Source: an uncultured Candidatus Altimarinota bacterium (GTDB lineage: Bacteria; Patescibacteriota; Gracilibacteria; BD1-5; UBA2023). From it: 6,407 nt of DNA. Positions 1 through 6,407 of the stretch are shown piece by piece. The translations under genes were made by a program, and so were the position numbers. The stretch is from assembly GCA_938036655.1 (NCBI GenBank), contig CALHQS010000018.1, forward strand, positions 1 through 6,407, given 5' to 3'. The notes beneath the pieces are model-generated. The model worked only from the letters and a program-made list of their open reading frames with translations, made no database searches and was not told where the DNA came from. How positions within the stretch are numbered: the first letter of the stretch is position 1; every line of letters starts with the position of its first letter.

Positions 1-138
1 GACTTCCACGAACAACAAGCAGAAGAAATGCTTGAATGGTACAAAAGCCTGAGTGAGGAAGAACAAGAAGCATTTGAAGAGGACTTGATCGGAATGCTGA
101 CAGCGTTCACTCAGTACATGAAAAAGAAGAACGCGTAA
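1..138 (+). CDS. N-terminal segment of the giant polyvalent protein, or a separate upstream gene (5' partial)
   Basis: Frame 1 is open from the left edge to a TAA at 136-138 and gives 45 residues beginning DFHEQQAEEML and ending QYMKKKNA. It is rich in Glu and Lys, looks helical, and has no in-frame TGA. No family is recognised. In the last codons the coding signal moves to the -1 frame: that frame reads EERVNTAKQVAKDAEEKF directly after QYMKK and continues without a gap into the giant protein. Between 75 and 323 that frame holds no ATG, GTG or TTG that could start a separate gene. The simplest reading is that this is the upstream part of the same gene, cut by one missing base in the A run at 121-125. 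A separate upstream gene whose end overlaps the next is the alternative. The true start lies beyond the window. Confidence 0.6.
   Translation, partial: DFHEQQAEEMLEWYKSLSEEEQEAFEEDLIGMLTAFTQYMKKKNA
118..138 (+). other. Frame transition site (-1) at an A-rich run
   Basis: Frame 1 reads ATG AAA AAG AAG AAC GCG TAA here, while the frame used downstream reads GAA GAA CGC GTA AAC. One extra A in the A5 run at 121-125 would give ATG AAA AAA GAA GAA CGC GTA and join both parts into one reading frame. The heptamer at the site is G AAA AAG, which only partly fits the classical A AAA AAG slippery site, because the P-site tRNA would re-pair with one mismatch. I saw no clear downstream stem-loop. A missing base in the assembly or a true disabling mutation is therefore more likely than programmed frameshifting. 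Confidence 0.6.
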
Positions 139-3100
139 ACACTGCAAAACAGGTTGCTAAGGATGCGGAGGAAAAATTTGCTGCGTTTAAGAAGAGCACA
201 GTAGAATGATTTCAAGATGATATTGAAATAAAATATGAAAAGGAGATTAACAGCCTCATAGAAAAAGCAAAACAAATTGGGAATGTAACATCGGGCGATA
301 TTCGTCGCGAATTAAAACTCTCAATGTTTGATAAAAATTCTCCAAGCATTATTTCAAAAATAGAAGAAATCATTACTCCTTTCATTAAAAAAGAAGATAC
401 GAAAATAAAGAAAAATATTATAGATCATTGAGATAATATAAATTATTTTAGTATAAAAAAAGATAATTCTATACTCAATTCTATCAATCCTACTGGCACA
501 GTATTTACTAAGTATGAGCCTGAAAAACGAGCAAGTGCAACCCTTTGAGACAATATAACCACCCTTGCTAATAACATGAATAAATCTCCTCACACAGTGA
601 TTACTGTATATAGGGGAGCACCTAAAATTCAAAAACAAATAAATCCAGGCGATTTTATTACGACAAATAAACAGTTGGCGCAACTTTATGCTGGAATGGG
701 TCATGTAATAGAAAAACAAGTACGCCTTGGGGATATACTTGATAATAAGGATGAGCCACTGGGTGAAGAATATTTGTATCGACCAGGTGCACATAAAGAA
801 ATTTTTGGAGATATAAACACATTCTCTCAAAAAAATAGAGAAAATAAAGGAAAGCGAACTCCGAGTAAAGAGAATAAAAATCTTTCAAAAGATGAATATA
901 TTAAGTATCACACTTTCCAAATCGTGGATGAAAGAAAGTGGGAAGGAAAACTGACTGGTGCTACTATTAAGCTTGAAGATGGAGAACTAAAATTTTCTAT
1001 CGATCGAGAAGATGATGAGACTATAATGATCATCGATATAGTGGAAGCAAAAACCCCACGCAAAGGAATTGGGACAAAACTCATGAAAAAAGCTGAGCAA
1101 ATCGCTGATAATGAGGGGGTAGATAGAATTGAACTCTGAGCATATCCGCAGTCTGATGCAATTGAAGCTGAACAATTGAGAGATTTTTATGAAGGATTGG
1201 GGTATGAAGTAAATGAAGAATCAGAATTTGATGGCGTACCCTATTATGATATGTCCAGAACTCCATATGGAGAATCTGACGAAAGCATAGGAGTAAAAAC
1301 TCCAGAACAATTAGAAAAGGAGTGGGAAGAAAACAATAAAGTAAAAGCTCCTGAAGAATCAGAAAAAGTTTTGACCTTCAATAAAAACATACCAACTTTC
1401 CGAAAAGATGAAAAACCGCAAAAAGATGAAAAGCCAAAAGAAGAAAAACCAGTAGATAATCGTGAGGAAATTTACAAAAAAGAGTGAATTGGAAATGCTG
1501 AACAGCGTGAAACTCTCAAAACAGAAAATTTTAAGCTGGCAGATAGTATCCGTGAAGTCATCCAAAAACTGGATACATATTATACACGATATGTACAAAA
1601 GGGTTCAACAGGCACATTCTATCCAGAATCTGAAAATATTGCGATTCAGTCCATAAATGATATTGATACGGTAACACATGAGCTTTCGCATGTGGTGGAT
1701 ATACGAAATGGGGTGGTACGATCTAAGCAAGATGACCCGCAAATTGCGAGTGAATTGGAACGAGCATATTATGAAATGTATCCGTGAGCGAGTACGGAGG
1801 AAATATATCAGCGAAGAATACATGAATGATATGCAATGATTCAGGAAAAATACCTGATGATGCCAAAAACTATTCGTCAAAAATTTCCGTTATTGGTGGA
1901 AACCTTTGTAGACAATCCACATCCTATGCAAAAATTGCTCAATGAGGAAATGGACAGAATTGTACGAGAATACCATGGATTGAGTGATTTGGATAAAATC
2001 GGAGCGGTTGTCAATGATGATCAGAAAAATAATGGCTTTAAAACTTTTTTGACTTTTGGAGAAAAAATAGAGCAGATGATGGCAGATGTGGTAGTGCCAT
2101 TTGCGAAACTGCAACGACAGGCAAAAAATAAACTCGATGTCGATAATCTCTTGTATGCGAGCAAGGCTATCAATAATCGAATTTTGCGAAATATTGAGCA
2201 TGTGGGAATTGATTTGGGGGCGACGGTTGCGAACAAAAAATACACAAAACAGCAAGAATTTTGGCATTTTAATGATAAACTGGAACTCGAAAAAAAGTTT
2301 GACTATAACTGGGGGTCGCTGATCGCAGAAATTGGGAAAGCAGGGAAAATTGATGAGTTTTCTTATTTCTTAATTGCACGAGATCAGGTTGGGCAATACG
2401 AACGACTGGACAGAATAAATGCTCGTCTGAAAAAAATGGAAGATGGGGAAGATAAAGAGCGACTCACAAAGCGTCGCAACGATGTAATAGGGTATCTTAA
2501 AGCGAACGAAAGTATTCTTTCCAGAAAAACAGTAGAAAGTGTGCATAATCAGTATAAAATGCAATTCGCGAAGTGGTCCAAAAAGTTTGATGACATGCTC
2601 CGTCAGGATGTAGAATTACAGCACAATGTAGGGCTTATTAGTAACGAACACTATAAGGCTCTGAAAAATAGCTACTGATATGCACCAATGCGTCGTGTGC
2701 TGGATGATGGTATTATTGGGCAACTCAATGGACAATTGCAAATTTCATGATTTTCTGTTCCAAAAATGCGACAACTCAAAGGGCGTGATGGTGGTACTGC
2801 CGAAATCGTCAATCCACTTGTTGGGGCGATTGCTAACCATATTGAGACCATACGAAAGGGGTATCAGCAACTCACAGTAAACCGAGTGTATGATCTGATG
2901 ACAGAATTTCCACAATTTGCACAGGCTATCAACGCTGTGGAAACTCCTATTAACGGAAAGGTAACATATACCACTCCTGATGGTAAGCCTCTGAATATGG
3001 ATGAAAATATCATCACAAAATATGTAGATGGAAAACCGCAGGCAATGGTATTGAGTAGTGATTTGGTAGAAGTACTAAGAAGTGTGTTCCGCCCAGAAAA

Positions 3101-5024
3101 ACGAGGAGATCTCGAAAGATTTGTTACGAATGCAACGGGAGCGTTTGTGAAGGGCACTACTGGCTTATATACTCCATTTGCTACTATCAACCTCATCCGT
3201 GATCAGTGGTCTGCGGTAACTCATACGAAGAATGGATACAAACCACTTATTGATCAAGTACAATCCATCTACAAGATTGCCACGAAACGCCGAGGAAAAA
3301 CTTGGGAGTATATGCGCGAGTATATAGCTCTTGCAGGACATCAAACAAGAGGAGATTGGGCGCTGGCACATGGGGGAGATATGTTGGAGTATTTATCAGG
3401 AGTTAAAAAGGAGACAGAAGGACTCAAAAAGTGGGTACAAAATCTTAAAAATAGTGCTAAATGGACATGAGAAAAAGCAATGCAAGCAGCAGATTTGTTG
3501 GGCGTTCCTGCCAATGTTTCAGAAATTGCTACCCGTATGCAAGAATATGTACTCGCACGAGAGAATGGGAAAACACAATGGGAGGCACTAGAAGACGCAG
3601 GACAGCTCACAGCACCGTTTCATCATCAAGGAAGGCTTATGAGCAATACATTTGGGCGAGGTTTTATTCGTTCCGTACCATTCTTAAATGCAACTATTCA
3701 GGGTGTTTCTCAGTATATGAGAACCAATAAAACATCACTGGGAAGAAAACGAATCCGCAATGTGTATCTTTCTGCTACTGCACTTATAGTAGCTACAATG
3801 GCTCTGGCGATAAGTATGGCAGATGATGAGACCAAACAAGCATTGCTTGATATGGAGCCGTCACAATTTGGGCAATATTTATTCCTGCCAAAATGAAATG
3901 GGGAATTTGTAAAAATCCCACTTTCCCAAGAATTGGGGACAGTTGGGGCGATGATTGGGATGATGCTATATGACCAGAAGGGTGCGAATTATTCTATGAA
4001 AGAATATGTTAGCACACTTACTTCTTGGCTTCCTGACCAACTTAATCCAACTGAACCATTTAAAGCGGCAATTTCTTGGATTCCACAGATTATCAAACCA
4101 ATACTGGAAGTTGGCTTTAATAAAACTACATTTCCAAAAGTACGAGACCTTGAAAGTAGTTATATGCAGAAGCTACCAGTACAATTCCGATATCATGATG
4201 GAACTTCTGTATTTGCAAAGTGGACTGGACAGGCTGGCGTATTGTCGCCGATTCAAATTGATCATTTGTTAAAAGGACATTTTGGTCGAGCAGTGGGGTA
4301 TGTAACTGGTACGGATACTGCAATGAATCCTCTATCAAGTCTTAAACAAAAACGATTCTTCATGTCTGGGCGAATGATGGAACGATTTAAAACTGAAAAG
4401 GATGAGGTAGAGCAGATGCTTATTTCTGGACGAAAAGGACTCCTACCACTAACTGAAAATCAGATGGTGGAATACACAGCGAAAAAAACACGAATTCAGG
4501 AAATTGACAACCGAATTGAAGAATATTTGGTACTTTCTCGAAATCCTGAAAAAGAAGCAGAAACACGAGCTTTGGGCGTGGAAATCTGGAATGATATCAA
4601 TGATTATTTCAACAAATGAGTAGAAATATCAGAGGCTGATCGTGTGAAATACGAAAAAAACGCTGAACAGTCAGAATGGCGTCAAGAAAAATCGGACATC
4701 ATGAAATTCGCAATGGATGAATGGGAAAAGGATAGTGGATTTGGGCGTGCTACTCTAATTGTCAATGCTGTCAAAGATAGAATGGGTGGGCATCGAATGG
4801 ATGACAAACAAAAACGCCGATTTGAGGAATTTAAAAAGGATTTCTATATTATGCGAACCTATAAGGATAATCAGAATGTTCAGAGATTTTATCACGCAAG
4901 TTCAAATGATGAAAAATTACTCCACATGGAAAAAATGACTGAAAGTGAACTGAAAGACCTCTGGGATAATGGTTTGATATCCAAAGAGCTTCGCAAAAAA
5001 TTCAAAAATAAAAACACGGATTAG
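123..5024 (+). CDS. Giant phage-type polyvalent protein: ART-like, GNAT-like, zincin-like and LPD38-like regions (TGA read as Gly)
   Basis: One frame runs to the TAG at 5022-5024, giving 1,633 residues counted from 123, with 12 internal TGA codons read as Gly. Residues 157-236 look like an ADP-ribosyltransferase: YRG (Arg164), ITT (Thr180-181) and EEYLYRP (Glu215-216). Residues 257-378 look like a GNAT acetyltransferase: RKGIGT (313-318) for acetyl-CoA and DFYEGLGY (353-360). A KDEKP linker follows. Residues 515-600 look like a zinc peptidase: HELSH at 519-523 and a likely third ligand, Glu568, in HEGYA. Residues 1017-1385 resemble LPD38 of phage polyvalent proteins: NLIRDQWSA (1023 on), a hydrophobic stretch 1213-1235, FLPKGNGEFVKIP (1254-1266) and LSPIQIDHLLKG (1374-1385). 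The C-terminus is charged and helical. Such proteins are known from phages and prophages and are thought to enter the cell with the DNA; that role here is inferred. Domain names are by eye from motifs. The start is unresolved: the only ATG in a coding-looking part of the N-terminus is at 324, and protein-like sequence extends upstream of it. Confidence 0.85.
1404..1451 (+). repeat. KDEKP tandem repeat in an interdomain linker
   Basis: Three imperfect units, KDEKP, KDEKP and KEEKP, with a Gln between the first two, lie at residues 428-443 of the giant protein. They sit in a longer stretch rich in Lys, Glu and Pro that separates the GNAT-like from the peptidase-like domain. At DNA level the units are degenerate, mostly in A/G third positions. 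This looks like a flexible charged spacer. Confidence 0.75.
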
Positions 5025-5036
5025 TCCGTGTTTTTT
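5010..5036. terminator. Bidirectional intrinsic terminator shared by two convergent genes
   Basis: The arms CACGGA (5015-5020) and TCCGTG (5025-5030) form a 6-bp core around the loop TTAG (5021-5024). A5 before (5010-5014) and T6 after (5031-5036) extend the stem by A-T pairs and provide a T tract on whichever strand is read. The loop holds both stop codons: TAG of the giant gene on plus (5022-5024) and TAA of the membrane-protein gene on minus (5023-5021). Confidence 0.9.
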
Positions 5037-5425
5037 AAATATCAAAGCAAAAGTGGTATAGATATAAAATATCAAAGAGCCAATTGGGAGCTTCAAGATT
5101 GTTGATGTAGATACCCAAATATAACACATACACCCATTAGTAATGCTCACATTACATAAAGAGCTACTTTTTCGTTTGGTGCGATTTCTTGAGCTACAAT
5201 AATTGCAATAAGAACTCAGGCAGTTACAACCCCAGGAACACAAAACCAATCTATCATAAATAAAAACAAAGTCTTTCACCCTAAAAATTCAGGAAGCCCA
5301 AGAACGACTGCTTTATTCCCAAGGATAATAAAATAATTCAGTATAGTCATAGCCAAAGCCCCTGCGATTAAGGAAACTGGAATAAAACCAATCCATCGTA
5401 AAATATTTTTGTCTCGTTCTTTCAT
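5021..5425 (-). CDS. Four-helix membrane protein of unknown function (TGA read as Gly)
   Basis: Starting at the ATG at 5425-5423 and reading TGA as Gly gives 134 residues ending in LKNTD and TAA. Six of its 14 Gly codons are TGA, at residues 50, 70, 93, 111, 118 and 128, so it is invisible under the standard code. Hydrophobic segments at about 11-35, 53-79, 86-105 and 115-131 suggest four membrane helices. The N-terminus MKERDKNILR is charged and probably cytoplasmic. No family or catalytic motif is recognised. Phage holins can have this general build, but nothing specific supports that. It is the last gene of a three-gene minus-strand operon, one base after the stop of the 33-residue gene. 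Its stop overlaps the stop of the convergent giant gene by four bases. There is no Shine-Dalgarno-like sequence before its ATG, so coupling to the upstream gene is likely. Confidence 0.85.
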
Positions 5426-5426
5426 A

Positions 5427-5528
5427 CTAAAAAAATGAAATAATCCATTGCACCAATCCTACTAACAAACATATAACAACAATAATAGTTCCTACAAGAA
5501 CTGAAAAATGAAAATGATTATTATACAT
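5427..5528 (-). CDS. 33-residue single-span membrane protein
   Basis: A short reading frame from the ATG at 5528-5526 to a TAG at 5429-5427. After a polar, His-containing start (MYNNHFHF) it has one hydrophobic span at about residues 9-26 (VLVGTIIVVICLLVG), followed by QWIISFF. It has no TGA codon. Its start overlaps the end of the upstream gene by eight bases and its stop lies one base before the next ATG, which is the tight packing expected of a translated operon member. No family is recognised. Small size and lack of homology evidence keep confidence moderate; the operon geometry is the main support. Confidence 0.6.
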   Translation of the reverse strand: MYNNHFHFSVLVGTIIVVICLLVGLVQWIISFF

Positions 5529-5805
5529 GGAATGTATTCATATTAAAATGCGTAACTATAATAGCAAGAATCATTGCAAAAAGGAAAACTCCTGAAAGTC
5601 TATTATCTCCTAATTTTTTCACAGAATAGGAGTGAATAATAAGAAGAGCAATGATAATAAATATTTTTATCCCAGCAATGCTATCTGCTGAAAGATTATA
5701 GTAGGTTGATATTGCAATTCACATCATACCAAATGTGAAAGTAATAACAATTGCAAGAAATTGTACCAAAGTCTTTTTGGAAAAAAATTTTTCTTTTTGC
5801 TTCAT
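5521..5805 (-). CDS. Three-helix small membrane protein of unknown function (TGA read as Gly)
   Basis: From the ATG at 5805-5803 to a TAA at 5523-5521 this frame gives 94 residues. One in-frame TGA (5721-5719, residue 29) falls inside the first hydrophobic span, in GMMGIA, where Gly fits well. The N-terminus MKQKEKFFSKK is strongly basic, as expected for a cytoplasmic end. Hydrophobic spans are at about 13-33, 43-60 and 70-87, and the loop at 61-69 is charged (VKKLGDNR). No motif or family is recognised. It is the first gene of the minus-strand operon, with a promoter candidate directly upstream, and its end overlaps the 33-residue gene by eight bases. Confidence 0.8.
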
Positions 5806-5809
5806 AGGT

Positions 5810-5839
5810 AATATATATTCTAAATAAAAATTTTTGCAA
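5810..5839 (-). promoter_or_regulatory. Promoter candidate for the membrane-protein operon
   Basis: On the minus strand TTGCAA (5839-5834) can serve as -35, and TATATA or TATATT within 5817-5810 as -10, with 16 to 18 bases between them. The -10 ends only four to six bases before the ATG at 5805, so transcription would start at or next to the start codon and give a leaderless or nearly leaderless message. The region is very AT-rich, so chance matches are possible. Confidence 0.4.
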
Positions 5840-5894
5840 GTTTTTTATAAATTTTTTCTGTATTAAAAGTGTTTAAAACAAAATCCACTTTCTT

Positions 5895-5965
5895 AAAAAA
5901 AACTTCTAACAAGTATTTTTTTAATCCTGACTATTCATGATTTATAAAATTCTTCATTAGAAGTT
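5895..5965 (-). terminator. Probable terminator of the cyclophilin gene, long-loop hairpin
   Basis: A perfect 9-bp inverted repeat, AACTTCTAA (5965-5957 on minus) and TTAGAAGTT (5909-5901), begins 13 bases after the cyclophilin stop and is followed by a T run (5902-5895). The loop of 47 bases is unusually long. The first arm can instead form a small local hairpin, CTTC-TAAT-GAAG. The rest of 5806-5978 is AT-rich and holds no gene that I can support. Confidence 0.5.
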
Positions 5966-5978
5966 ATTGAGTTATATA

Positions 5979-6407
5979 TTATTGCTGCTGTGCAGCTTTC
6001 ATTGCAGCCTCCCATTGAGCAGTTTCATAAGCAAAATAATTTAAGAAATCATCTATTTTTCTGCCTTTGATTTCGATACTCAATATTTTATCTTCCGGTC
6101 TAATTACCCTTACAACACTTAAATCCTGTCTGGATTTTGTTTCTCCTATAATTGTATGTTTACCATCCAGCTGTGAAAGAGGAGACATTGTTAAGAAAAA
6201 CTGACTGCTGTTTGTGTTTTCTCCACTATTTGCCATAGCAAGCATTCCTGCATTTTCAAAACTCAGCCAATCCGAAATTTCATCATTAACTGTATATCCT
6301 GTTCCTCCAGTTCCGTTCCCAAGGGGATCTCCTCCTTGTATAAGAACATTTTGTATAACTCTGTGAAAAGTAAGTCCATTGTAAAAATTATTTTTAGCCA
6401 AAAATAC
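5979..6407 (-). CDS. Cyclophilin-type peptidyl-prolyl cis-trans isomerase, C-terminal part (5' partial)
   Basis: The frame is open from the right edge to a TAA at 5981-5979 and gives 142 residues. Cyclophilins catalyse cis-trans isomerisation of X-Pro bonds. The family motifs are present: FHRVI with the catalytic Arg (residue 16 of this fragment), IQGGDP, GNGTGGTGY, MANSG, SQFFLT and LDGKHTIIG. The Trp usual before LDGKH, which contacts cyclosporin in human cyclophilin A, is Gln here. After the fold a tail runs VVRVIRPEDKILSIEIKG and ends in a helix, KAAQQQ. A TTG at 6401 is not the real start, because the first strands of the fold are missing and the frame continues to the edge. Whether it has a signal or lipoprotein peptide cannot be seen. 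All 13 Gly codons are GGN and no TGA occurs. It is transcribed in the same direction as the membrane-protein operon but is separated from it by 173 bases and a terminator. Confidence 0.93.
   Translation of the reverse strand, partial: VFLAKNNFYNGLTFHRVIQNVLIQGGDPLGNGTGGTGYTVNDEISDWLSFENAGMLAMANSGENTNSSQFFLTMSPLSQLDGKHTIIGETKSRQDLSVVRVIRPEDKILSIEIKGRKIDDFLNYFAYETAQWEAAMKAAQQQ

Noticed and set aside
36..138. ATG at 36 as start of the giant gene in its own frame
   Set aside because: The peptide from 36 to about 120 (MVQKPEGGRTRSIGRG...) looks like an out-of-frame shadow of the well-formed frame-1 sequence, and an overlap of about 100 bases would be needed.
354..830. Minus-strand frame of 158 residues opposite the ART-like region
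   Set aside because: It is rich in Phe, Ile and Tyr simply because it is antisense to an AT-rich, Lys/Glu-rich gene; it has no motif and lies inside a strong plus-strand coding region.
207..4619. TGA as selenocysteine or tryptophan
   Set aside because: Twelve scattered TGA codons in one gene without nearby SECIS-like structures do not fit selenocysteine. TGG encodes Trp normally throughout, and the TGA contexts (PK-NGEF, HE-YAM) suit Gly rather than Trp.
576..5024. Reading the plus strand as some ten separate small genes or as a decayed pseudogene
   Set aside because: All pieces share one frame, are separated only by TGA, keep protein character across each TGA, and the same pattern appears in the minus-strand genes. 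A changed code explains everything with one assumption.
4917..5279. Minus-strand frame of 120 residues across the terminator
   Set aside because: It is a shadow: it is Cys- and Ser-rich, runs through the terminator and antisense into the giant gene, and overlaps the membrane-protein gene, whose frame has clear hydrophobic helices.
6399..6401. TTG as start codon of the cyclophilin
   Set aside because: The frame continues to the window edge and the N-terminal strands of the cyclophilin fold are missing, so the gene is cut by the edge.
1..6407. tRNA, rRNA, CRISPR array, insertion sequence or attachment site
   Set aside because: No cloverleaf-like sequence, regularly spaced repeats, transposase motifs or long flanking direct repeats were seen by eye; nearly all of the window is coding.

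Overview
Reading TGA as glycine instead of stop is the key to this window. With the standard code the plus strand breaks into about ten fragments. All of those fragments lie in the same frame and are separated only by TGA codons. Reading TGA as Gly joins them into one protein of more than 1,600 residues. It also reveals three small membrane-protein genes on the minus strand that a standard-code search misses. Every terminating codon used is TAA or TAG. This is the genetic code known from Gracilibacteria (BD1-5) and Absconditabacteria (SR1), so the DNA most likely comes from such a Patescibacteria/CPR bacterium, its prophage or its phage. The sequence does not separate the two phyla.

Positions 1 to 5024, plus strand: a giant phage-type polyvalent protein, open at the left edge. 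In order it carries a helical N-terminal part, an ADP-ribosyltransferase-like domain with a YRG motif, a GNAT acetyltransferase-like domain, a charged KDEKP-repeat linker, a zinc-metallopeptidase-like domain with HELSH, a long helical region, and a C-terminal region resembling the large polyvalent protein domain LPD38 of phage and prophage proteins. Its first 46 visible codons lie in a different frame (1 to 138). The coding signal moves to the -1 frame at an A-rich stretch near 121 to 125, so there is a real frameshift, a one-base sequence error or, less likely, programmed frameshifting.

Positions 5010 to 5036: an A/T-flanked hairpin that can terminate transcription in both directions. It also encodes the last residues of the two converging proteins, so both end in KNTD.

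Positions 5021 to 5805, minus strand: a compact operon of three small membrane proteins (94, 33 and 134 residues) with overlapping or nearly touching ends and seven in-frame TGA codons. None has a recognised family. A promoter candidate lies directly in front of the first gene.

Positions 5806 to 5978 are intergenic, with a probable terminator for the last gene. Positions 5979 to 6407, minus strand, hold the C-terminal part of a cyclophilin-type peptidyl-prolyl isomerase that runs off the right edge.

The likely picture is the end of a phage or prophage structural/ejection gene meeting host or accessory genes on the other strand. The modified-enzyme domains of the giant protein could be delivered with the virion, which is inference from known polyvalent proteins. 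No tRNA, rRNA, CRISPR array, insertion sequence or attachment site was recognised.
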